The notes under the pieces are model-generated. The model worked only from the letters and a program-made list of their open reading frames with translations, was not told where the DNA came from and made no database searches. From Streptomyces sp. (lineage in GTDB: Bacteria > Actinomycetota > Actinomycetes > Streptomycetales > Streptomycetaceae), in assembly GCF_019510245.1 (NCBI RefSeq), contig NZ_JAEKKT010000117.1, positions 124,001-188,000 of the forward strand: a DNA stretch of 64,000 nt, in the 5' to 3' direction. This document shows positions 52,230 to 60,508 of the stretch, piece after piece. Position 1 is the stretch's first letter; the number at the start of each line of letters is the position of its first letter. A program made the translations under genes and the position numbers.

Positions 52230-53105
52230 CAACGGAAGCCCTGACTGCCGGCGCACCTGGCGGACGTACGGCAGGGCCGCCACTGGGCCGGGCGGCTGAT
52301 CGCCGGTTTCCGCACGCTGAGGCACGCCTGTCTCGGCGGGAGCCTGACTCTTGATCGTGAAGAGGAGTTTGCCGTCACCGGTGCGCCATTCCAACTCGGT
52401 GTCGCCCGTATGGCGGTAGCGGACGTACGATTCCTTGACCGTGAAGGTCGCGTGGGTCTGCGACTGGGACTGGAGCGTCTGGGACACCTGCCGGGACAAG
52501 GAGAGCCCTACGCCGGCCATCGGGGCGTAGCCCTTGACCGGGTGCGACTGCTGCGCCGCCGGATGGACCCAGCCCGCCACGTTGGCCGGCACCTGATAGC
52601 CGATCGCGCTCTTCTTCGTCTGTGTCCTGCCCCGGTCATGCCTCCGCCGTGGTCCAGCCGGGTCCGGAGCATGCTCACGCCGACCGGCCGCGCGTCCGCT
52701 TCGGTGGCGGGCCGCACGGTGACCCTGGCCCGGAAGTACCCCTGGAAGCCGCGCAGGCCCTGCGTGATCATGAGGGAAGACCGGGCCGCTGGTCAGCCAC
52801 CACTGGCTGTCGTTGCGGCACCCCAATTCGTTGAGCAGCGGCAGGACCTGCGCGACCACCTTCTTGGCCGCGTCCGGAGCCAGCTCGCGGCCGCACAGCT
52901 CCGCCTGGGGCGCCGCGACTGTGGGCGTCAGGTCGACGGCGTTGACCACATCTCCCCCCTGCCGGAAGGAGCCGCTCGTGATGTCGCCGCCGAGCGCGGC
53001 GGAAGCCGCACAGCCCACAGGTCCACTGTCGTCCACCGGGCGAAGGTTGTCCGTCGGCACCAACGCGGGGGGAAGCTCGATGACAAGACCGAGGGGCGCC
53101 GTCAC
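52230..53105 (-). pseudogene. Decayed 3' fragment D of the giant protein gene
   Basis: Several short frames on the minus strand carry real protein-like text. 'TAPLGLVIELPPALVPTDNL' then 'CGRELAPDAAKKVVAQVLPL' lies at the right. After a shift, 'LRGFQGYFRARVTVRPATEA'. After another, 'SAIGYQVPANVAGWVHPAAQ' with 'HATFTVKESYVRYRHTGDTE'. At least two single-base shifts separate them. The left part runs into the end of the lactonase gene with no identifiable stop of its own, so the natural C-terminus may be lost. Confidence 0.6.
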
Positions 53106-53589
53106 CCGTTCCGCCGGCGCCTCTCGCCGTCGGCGAACACCCGGATGCGCAGCGCGGCCTCGAACGGAACGGACGCCTCCGCCACCGTCTTGTGGCCGGT
53201 GATGACCGTCCGCTTCCGCTCTTCGGCGGTGCCGCGCGATGTCTCGACCGAGACGTGGGGAGCGGCCAGGACGAAAGTCGACGCGGCGGCCGTAGCGAGG
53301 TTCACCGCGGTGAAAAGCATCGTGTCGAGGCCATGAGCGCCTTTCTCGGATCGGCCTTCCGATGCGAGGTGGCGTTGTACCTCATCTTGCCCAGGTGCGC
53401 CTTGGAAGGAACCAGCATGTTCATCTTGTGCGCGGCTCCGTTTGCCAGAACCGTGCCGGGAGCGGGGGTGACCGTTCCCTGGCGACGGACCAGCGTGGCC
53501 TTGATGATCATGTCCGCAATGACGCGCAGCAGACGCCTGCCGACGCTCAGCCCACCCACCTGCCACCCGGCTTTGGCGTGGCTGAGCAC
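53102..53589 (-). pseudogene. Decayed 3' fragment C of the giant protein gene
   Basis: Two overlapping frames: 'AGWQVGGLSVGRRLLRVIAD' to 'HKMNMLVPSKAHLGKMRYNA' in one, then 'PHVSVETSRGTAEERKRTVI' with 'EASVPFEAALRIRVFADGER' in the other. The shift falls near 53300-53340. The stretch 53330-53640 is visibly lower in GC than its neighbours. It continues into fragment D with a 4-base frame overlap. Confidence 0.5.
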
Positions 53590-53628
53590 AAGATTGAACC
53601 TCTGCTGAAGGGCGACGTTTGCGGTGAG

Positions 53629-54342
53629 CTACCCTGCGACGGGCCTGCTGGGGGCGGAGAACCTGGCACTCAGCAGCCCCCTGATACCGAGCGCGTTGAG
53701 GACCGATGTACTGCCCTGTACATACCGCGTGGCCGTGGTGAGGGCCTCGATTGACGGGTCAGTGGTACTGGGTCCGGTGCCGCGGTCGCCACCGGACAGG
53801 CTGGCGGTCAGCCGCAGGTGGCCGATGATGTGGCCGTCCTTGTCGTACAAGGTGGGGGACGTCAGAGAGCCATCCCACAGCTGATCGATGTTGACACGGA
53901 TATGACCTTCCTGGAGGTAGTCCAACAGTGCCGTCATGGAATATTCCGCGAGACCGCCGAGCTGGCTCTCGAAGGAATGCATGATCCGGGCCCGGAGCAG
54001 GTCGTGGTGGGGAAGGGCACCGGTGCGTAGAGGGGGTAGCGTGTCGCGTAGCTCGCTGACCGGTACCGGTTCGTCCGACGGGCCGCCGGCGGTGACGGCA
54101 GCGGCCTCGTCGGGGGCGGCGAGGTGGTGGGGGACCGAGACCGTCAGTGGGTCCGGCACGGGACCACGCGCCGAGTGCCCGTCGGTATCGAGCGGCGGCT
54201 CGGACGACAGCAGATTCCGCTGGTGGTGCTCGCGGAGTTCCCAGTTCATCTCGTAGTCGATGGACCGAGAGGGCTCGTTGCTGCGAATGGGGTACAGCCC
54301 CCGAAGTGTTCTCGCCGGCACCTGCCGAAATGGCGAGCGCAC
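53629..54342 (-). pseudogene. Decayed 3' fragment B of the giant protein gene
   Basis: A ~238-codon frame: 'RTLRGLYPIRSNEPSRSIDY', 'LLRARIMHSFESQLGGLAEY', 'LQEGHIRVNIDQLWDGSLTS', 'GHLRLTASLSGGDRGTG' and 'GSTSVLNALGIRGLLSARFS'. Composition suggests a beta-rich domain. It is out of frame with fragments A and C. There is no ribosome-binding site at its nominal ATG, so it is not an independent gene. Confidence 0.5.
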
Positions 54343-54362
54343 GGTCAGTCCAGCGCCCAGCG

Positions 54363-55134
54363 TTACGCCCTGAAACTTTTGCCATCCCGGTCGATGCCTC
54401 TGGCGTAGTCATAACTTCCCGAGCGCACATTGCCGACCGCTGAGGCTCCGGTCGTGTCGGCGCCATCGGCGATCCAACGCTGGAGGCCGACCGGCGGGTC
54501 GGCAGGCGACTCGTCGACCCGCTGCGGGGAGGGGCCGACGACTTCGAGCGACACCCGCAGGGCGATCGGGTGGCTGTTCCCCCGGTAGGCGGCCGGCATG
54601 GGCCAGCCTGTTTCACTGATCAACTGGGTCCACTCATACCGCAGTCGCTCGGGAGTGACGACGCGGCGCACCGACTCCCGGAAGGTGTCGTCCGTTACTC
54701 CGTCCTTCTCGACGGAACGGAAGATCTCTTCGTGCAGCCACTCCACCGTCGCCTGTGAAATGGGCGCGACGTGCATCAGGGCCGTCGCGCCGTCGCGGTC
54801 GCGGGCCGTGCCGTAATCCGCCACCGACGGGGGCAGTCCGTCGGACCGGACGTTCCTCGGCTCGGGGACGGCATCGGCAACATCCGCCACCTCGAGGTGA
54901 GGAGCCGGGTGATCGGCCTGAGGGCCGGTCAGGGGCACGGCCTGGTGCCGACCGTTTACTGGCGTCTCGGTCTCGGCCGGACCAGCCAACGCCCTCGCCG
55001 CCCCGGCGGCGGGCTGCACGGATTGCCGCCCCGCCCGCACGCCTCCCCTATCCACCCAATGGCCGAACCAGGATTTCCTGGGATCGTAAGCTCGCGATTT
55101 CTCTATCAGCTCGTCGAATATTTCACTCCCGGAT
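54363..55134 (-). pseudogene. Decayed 3' fragment A of the giant protein gene
   Basis: It begins in phase with the giant protein only after a one-base shift near 55125-55135. 'GSEIFDELIEKSRAYDPRKS' plus WFGHWVDRGG and RAGR match the linker 'FEPKKAFFGKWVDMSGNRAG' found inside the intact core, which shows the frames once joined. Beyond it lies a new domain: 'SQATVEWLHEEIFRSVEKDG', 'VVTPERLRYEWTQLISETGW' and 'ALRVSLEVVGPSPQRVDES'. It ends in a TAA at 54363. Confidence 0.65.
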
Positions 55135-58100
55135 TCGGAACAAGGTAAAGATTGTGCTCCCATCCAGGGATATATATGTGCCAGGGGTACACTTTCGCGT
55201 TGACCCCGTACACTACGTCGACTTTTCCGGCCAACATGTCGGCCACTTCCTGGGCCAGCGGCTGGCTCCCCAGAACATTCGCGCGCTTTCCATACGGCCA
55301 GGAAGCGGCATGACACTGTATGAGTACAACAGCAATTTTTCTGGGCACAGCCTCTTGCCTGTTGCGGTGGATCAGCGCTTCCAGGCTCGGCCGCCTCCTC
55401 AGTTCCTCACCCAGAGCACGGCCACCTCTCTGCGTCTCTCCGCTACGCAACCCTATTTCCACCTCCTGCGGACTACCGTGCAGGTCGACGAAGTAGACGA
55501 TCTTGTCTCGCCAGGGAACCTCAATAGCGGAAGAAAACTTGCCCGGAGCCTTCTGGATAGAATAAGTAGTAAACGAAGCGATATCCCTGAACGGCCCCGT
55601 TTCATCGTGATCCTCCAACCTGAAAGCCCGCCCTACCGGCATGTAATGCCGATCAGTCAGGACGGTGGAGACAGGGTCGGACGGACTCTTCCAGGCGACT
55701 CCTCCCGACCGCACCCATCGCCCTGTCGGGACGGAAGGATCAGGAACGAGATAACCTTCCGAGTTGATCTCGATCCGGTTGGTGAAGCCAAAAACCTCCC
55801 TGTGAATGATGGAGCTTACGAGGCGCTCCATATGCTCGGCCGCCGTGTAGTTTCCGGCCAACACCACCTCGGCATCACGCGGACGCAATGGATCCATCTC
55901 GATCAGCAGAGCGGCTTCTTTGGGTGTCAGTACGACGGCATGTCCGACGGCCTGTCGGTCCACTGTGAACGTCCAGTCCTCCGGGTCGAAGTCAGCCACC
56001 ACCGGATAAAGATTCGTGCCCCACGGCGCCTCCCGCCATTCCCCCACATACATATCGGGAGATTCTGCGTCTACCTTCGTGGTACGCACGCTACTTATCC
56101 AGCTGAGGTTAAGGGCTCCAGATTGCAGACCGTCAAGCTTTTCCGTGCGTCCCCATACGCGAGCGGCAAACCAATCGGCACTGCCCAAAGTCGCCGGAGA
56201 GGTCAAATTTTCCCGCAGCAACACTTCTTTTAGAAAACCGAGTCGCACATCCCGCAGTCCATCGGGGGTCAACTCCACATCAGGAACCTTCGATGCGTGC
56301 TTTGCCGTGAACAGCAACTGCCAGTAAAGTTGCTCGTTGATCCATACCTCTTCGAAGCCGTCGGTATCGAGTCGGAGTACATACCGAGCAAGTTGTTCAG
56401 CGTCTACACTGCCTTTCGGCGGCAGCCCGGGAACACTATCCCACTCGGCATCCAGGTCCCCGTCCATGGAAAACCCCGGCGCCGGCACCCCGTCCCGGTC
56501 AGATCCACCGAACGCGCCGACCGGTTCCGCGAGCCGATAAGCCCAAGCCCGCCCATTACCCACACCACCCTGAACCATCCCGCCACCCCCGGCAACCACC
56601 GACTCCGCCACAGCCCCCGCCGCCGAACCCACCGGCACCGAACCGGGTACCTCCCCACCCACCGCCACCACACCCGCCGGCCGCGGCGAGAACCACCGCC
56701 ACGCACCCCCCTCACCACCACCGCCCACCCCCACCGACAACGACACCGCAACCCGCTCACCCCCCACCACCTGATCCGCCCCCACCGTCACATCCCCCAC
56801 CGGCGCCCACACACCCCTCACCACACCCCGCAGAGCATCAGCCACCTGCTGCCCCACCACGCCCGCCCCCGACTTACAGGCGAGCAGAACCAGTTCCACA
56901 TCCTCACCAGTCAACTCCGCACCACTCAGCGCAGGACCCACCACACGCCGAGCAAACTCCCCCCCATCCACCCCAACCCGCACGCCACCCGAACCCACCG
57001 GATACACAGCACCCTCATCACCATGCACCGCGAAAAACGCCACCCGCCCACGCCCCGCAGCACCAGCCCACCCCACCGGCTCCTCCGACCCCTCCACCAA
57101 CCCCACCACCCCCACCTCACCATCACGGCCATCACCGGCCACGTCCTCACGCCAGAAAGTCCCCAACCCCGGCAACTCCCCGACCAGCGCCCCCAAACGC
57201 CCACCATTCACATCATCAGTTATAGAAGTCCATACACCACCCGCGTGCCGCATCCCTACCTCAACCCCCACACCCCCACCCCTCACCCCACCCAAACGCA
57301 CACCAAAAGGCCCCCCAGAGGACACCACACCAGCCCCACCACCCGACCGAGACACCCCCCACGAAGCGGACGGCGCAGACAGCCGCCCCGCCCGATTGCC
57401 GCTCATATCAACCCATTTGCCGAAAAACGCTTTCTTGGGTTCGAAGGATTGCGCAGCAGCCCACAGCTGTCTGAAGGCCAGCTCGCTAACGCCCTCTGGC
57501 GGGGTGTGTCGGTACTTATCGTCCTGCACGTACCTGACGATGTCGCCGAACCACATGTCGCCGTCGGCGGAACCGTAGCGGCCCGACGGATCAGTCCTCC
57601 TCAACACATCCGTCACGACAACGGCTCGCACGAGATCACGGTACGTTTCCCGACTTCCCACGTCCGGTCCGAACAACAACCGCAGCAGATACACCACTCC
57701 CCATGTTTCCTCGACGCCCACCCACCTTGTTTCCGGGACATAATCATTGGCATACCGAGCCAGGCCGGAGAGCTCATCGTCGCTCGGCATCGGCCGGGCC
57801 TCCACAATCATCGGAGGCTCGTTGTCCCGCTCAACGTACATATAATTCCTAGCATCTGCCTCCGCTTCGTAACTTCGCAGAACGCCTATAATAGTATTGG
57901 CTCCGTATATTACATCCACTTCCCCTTTCAACCCATCGCTCATCTGCTGAAGCGTCGACCGATTTTCTTTTTTGAGAATATTGACTTTCTCCGGAAAGGA
58001 AGCTGCATAACAAATCAAGCACACGGCAGCGGTCTGGCGGTTCGGAGTTTCAGATCTGCTCCGGGCGAACAAATTTTGCCGACTCCGCGAACGTTTCAAT

Positions 58101-60508
58101 TGAGAAATCAGAGCAGTAACGTTCTCGCTCCGTCCATCACGCAATGGCAGGGTAACAGACTCCGGATCGCCATGTGCCCCGACGAAATAGGCGGTCTTGT
58201 CAATCCAAGGAACCTCACCAGCGAAAAGAAACGATTTCTCGCCCGTAGCGATCGAAAAGAACCTGAGCGACCCGAGTTCCCTTCTCGGCCCCAGATGCCT
58301 GTCGTGCTCCCCCGCCGTGTATTCCCGACCTATCGGCCGGTAATTCGCGTCAGTGAAGACGGCGGAGACATACCTGGACGGGTCCTCCCAAGGAATTCCT
58401 GCTGACCGCACCCATCGCCCCAGACGAATGGAACTGATTGGATTACGGTAAGGCGCGAGATAACCTTCCTTAGTGATCTCCAGTCGATGGGTGAACCCGA
58501 AAGCCTCTGCTTGAACGGCGACGAGGCGTTCTATACGCCGCGCCGTCTCGAAATCCCGGACGGCGGTATCGACGATGCGTTCCAAATGCCGGTCCGCCGT
58601 ATAGTTCCCGACCAACGCAATATCGACGCCAGAAGGACGTTCAGGATCCATTGCGATCAGCCGAGCGAACTCAGGTGGCGTCAGTACGACGGCGTGCCCG
58701 TCAGCCAGAGCCTCCACCGTGATGGTCCAATCGCCCGGATCGACGTCGGCCACCACCGGATAAACCCTGTCACCCCACGGCGCCGGCTCCCGCACGTCCG
58801 GACGGTAGTAATACGCCATGACGGGGGCCCCCCCTCCTGACGGCTTCATCCATTCTTCTGCCCATGTAAACCCGTGATCTATACGGTTTAGGTCAAGCCC
58901 CGACGCCACCTCTGCGGTACGGTTCCACACACGGGCGGGAACCGGTATGACCAGATCCCCCTTGACCAAAGCCGCTGAAGAGGCTGTGTCATCCGACAGC
59001 AACACTTTACGGAGAAAATCAAGACGCGCATGGCGCAGTACGTCACGGAAAGGCACATCAGTGACATGCGGAAGAATATTTGCTGCGCGCTGTGTCGTGA
59101 ACAGCAGCTGCCAGTAATGCTTCTCCGTGATCGCCGCGTTTTGGAAGCGGCTGTCATCGAGCTGGAGTACATACCGAGCAAGCTCTTCCGCTTCTGGTTT
59201 CTCCCTCGGCGGCAGCCACCTGACTTTCCGCCACTCGGTATCCAGCCCGCCGCCGTGCAGGGAATGTGCCGGGTATGCCGCCGGGGGGCGTGCGGAGAGC
59301 CAGTGCACCTTCCCCGCGGGGACGGCTATCGGGTGATGGTCGGCATGCGGGGAGGCGACCGGATCCGGGACCGGGCCGCGCACGGGAATGAGGTGCTCGG
59401 GCAGCCACCTGCGAACCCAAGCCTGCGCCGGCGTGCCGGCATTCCCGACCAGTGCCTCGACACCCCCCACCAGTGACCGGAGTGCCGGCACCAGGTCCGC
59501 CAGGCCCTCCCCGGCCCAGTCCGCAAGCGGTTCAGGGCCCCGTGGCACGGCGGCCAGGTAACCCACGATCTGCTCGAACATCATGACGGAACCGTGCAGA
59601 CCCGGCACATCGGTCCGGCGCCGCCGGTCTGTCATCGCGACGGCGCGCACCAGCGACTCGTAGTCCGCCCTGTCGTCCACGTCCGCCGTGAACAGCAGCC
59701 GCAGCAGCCACACCACCCGCAGCACGTCCCCCGGCGACGTCCCCGTGAGCCGGGCCAGCTCCGCAATACGCCCCGCATCCGGCCGCGGCCTGAACTTCAC
59801 ATACACCCCAACCGCCCGCGGACCCCCCAGCAGCAGAACATCCTCAGCCGCCGCTGCAGTATCCCCTGCACGAACAGGACCGACACCGATCTCCGTATCC
59901 GGCGCGAAGACCGCCCGCACAACACCGGCCAGCGCGTCGACGAGCTCCTGGGGCCCAGGCTGCTTATCACCCAGCAGATCCACAACCGCCTTTCCTTCGG
60001 GGAAGGAAGCCAGATTGCACGCATGCATGACAAGATCGGGCCTTCCGGCTTCCGGGTGCCGGTCACTCCACTCCTGCACACCGGGTGCCAGCACACGCAC
60101 CAGGTCTTTGCCGGACAGCAGCCGCTTGTGCCCCTGCCGCGTGGTCACCTCGACCCGGCCAGGCACCCCGTGCGCCACCACGTGATACACATCCATGCCG
60201 TCCCAGGCCACCCGCCGCACCGACGACGTCCCAGAGGCTCCACCGGCGTAGTAAACCCGCGCCCGCGGCAGAACAGCATGAGCACGCAAGGAGGCCTCAC
60301 CCTCCGGCAGGAACGACACGCCCGCCGGCTTCCCCTCCGCATCCGTCAGCACCACACTCCGGATCTCATCCCCGCCCCCCCAAAGAACCCGCCCCGGCCC
60401 AGACACACCACCCCCCTCCACCCCACCAGAACCAACCAACACCCCCGCAACCACCCCACCCACCGCACCGCCCCTGCCCACCGCACTGGTAGGCGGTGAA
60501 CCAGTCAT
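55106..60508 (-). CDS. Giant protein, intact core with four caspase/CHAT-like repeat units
   Basis: A frame of about 1,800 codons. Four units each pair a hydrophobic strand ending His-Gly with one ending in Cys: 'YHVVAHGVPG' (His at 60170-60172) / 'VMHACNLAS' (Cys 60017-60019); 'YFVGAHGDPE' (58172-58174) / 'CLICYAASFP' (58010-58012); 'FFAVHGDEG' (57023-57025) / 'LLACKSGAG' (56876-56878); 'YFVDLHGSPQ' (55478-55480) / 'LIQCHAASWP' (55313-55315). Units 1 and 3 are one class, 2 and 4 another. Between them recur 'WLLRLLF...YESLVRAV', 'YWQLLFT' and 'WGxxxYPVVADxDPxDW' domains. It resembles what databases may call lonely-Cys-domain proteins (name from memory). The nominal 5' end is a frameshift, not a true start. 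Confidence 0.75.
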   Translation of the reverse strand: MTGSPPTSAVGRGGAVGGVVAGVLVGSGGVEGGGVSGPGRVLWGGGDEIRSVVLTDAEGKPAGVSFLPEGEASLRAHAVLPRARVYYAGGASGTSSVRRVAWDGMDVYHVVAHGVPGRVEVTTRQGHKRLLSGKDLVRVLAPGVQEWSDRHPEAGRPDLVMHACNLASFPEGKAVVDLLGDKQPGPQELVDALAGVVRAVFAPDTEIGVGPVRAGDTAAAAEDVLLLGGPRAVGVYVKFRPRPDAGRIAELARLTGTSPGDVLRVVWLLRLLFTADVDDRADYESLVRAVAMTDRRRRTDVPGLHGSVMMFEQIVGYLAAVPRGPEPLADWAGEGLADLVPALRSLVGGVEALVGNAGTPAQAWVRRWLPEHLIPVRGPVPDPVASPHADHHPIAVPAGKVHWLSARPPAAYPAHSLHGGGLDTEWRKVRWLPPREKPEAEELARYVLQLDDSRFQNAAITEKHYWQLLFTTQRAANILPHVTDVPFRDVLRHARLDFLRKVLLSDDTASSAALVKGDLVIPVPARVWNRTAEVASGLDLNRIDHGFTWAEEWMKPSGGGAPVMAYYYRPDVREPAPWGDRVYPVVADVDPGDWTITVEALADGHAVVLTPPEFARLIAMDPERPSGVDIALVGNYTADRHLERIVDTAVRDFETARRIERLVAVQAEAFGFTHRLEITKEGYLAPYRNPISSIRLGRWVRSAGIPWEDPSRYVSAVFTDANYRPIGREYTAGEHDRHLGPRRELGSLRFFSIATGEKSFLFAGEVPWIDKTAYFVGAHGDPESVTLPLRDGRSENVTALISQLKRSRSRQNLFARSRSETPNRQTAAVCLICYAASFPEKVNILKKENRSTLQQMSDGLKGEVDVIYGANTIIGVLRSYEAEADARNYMYVERDNEPPMIVEARPMPSDDELSGLARYANDYVPETRWVGVEETWGVVYLLRLLFGPDVGSRETYRDLVRAVVVTDVLRRTDPSGRYGSADGDMWFGDIVRYVQDDKYRHTPPEGVSELAFRQLWAAAQSFEPKKAFFGKWVDMSGNRAGRLSAPSASWGVSRSGGGAGVVSSGGPFGVRLGGVRGGGVGVEVGMRHAGGVWTSITDDVNGGRLGALVGELPGLGTFWREDVAGDGRDGEVGVVGLVEGSEEPVGWAGAAGRGRVAFFAVHGDEGAVYPVGSGGVRVGVDGGEFARRVVGPALSGAELTGEDVELVLLACKSGAGVVGQQVADALRGVVRGVWAPVGDVTVGADQVVGGERVAVSLSVGVGGGGEGGAWRWFSPRPAGVVAVGGEVPGSVPVGSAAGAVAESVVAGGGGMVQGGVGNGRAWAYRLAEPVGAFGGSDRDGVPAPGFSMDGDLDAEWDSVPGLPPKGSVDAEQLARYVLRLDTDGFEEVWINEQLYWQLLFTAKHASKVPDVELTPDGLRDVRLGFLKEVLLRENLTSPATLGSADWFAARVWGRTEKLDGLQSGALNLSWISSVRTTKVDAESPDMYVGEWREAPWGTNLYPVVADFDPEDWTFTVDRQAVGHAVVLTPKEAALLIEMDPLRPRDAEVVLAGNYTAAEHMERLVSSIIHREVFGFTNRIEINSEGYLVPDPSVPTGRWVRSGGVAWKSPSDPVSTVLTDRHYMPVGRAFRLEDHDETGPFRDIASFTTYSIQKAPGKFSSAIEVPWRDKIVYFVDLHGSPQEVEIGLRSGETQRGGRALGEELRRRPSLEALIHRNRQEAVPRKIAVVLIQCHAASWPYGKRANVLGSQPLAQEVADMLAGKVDVVYGVNAKVYPWHIYIPGWEHNLYLVPNPGVKYSTS

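Noticed and set aside
56297-58405. 702-codon + strand frame rich in His, Thr and Pro
   Set aside because: It is the antisense reading of the G-skewed giant-gene segment; the composition follows directly from the opposite strand.
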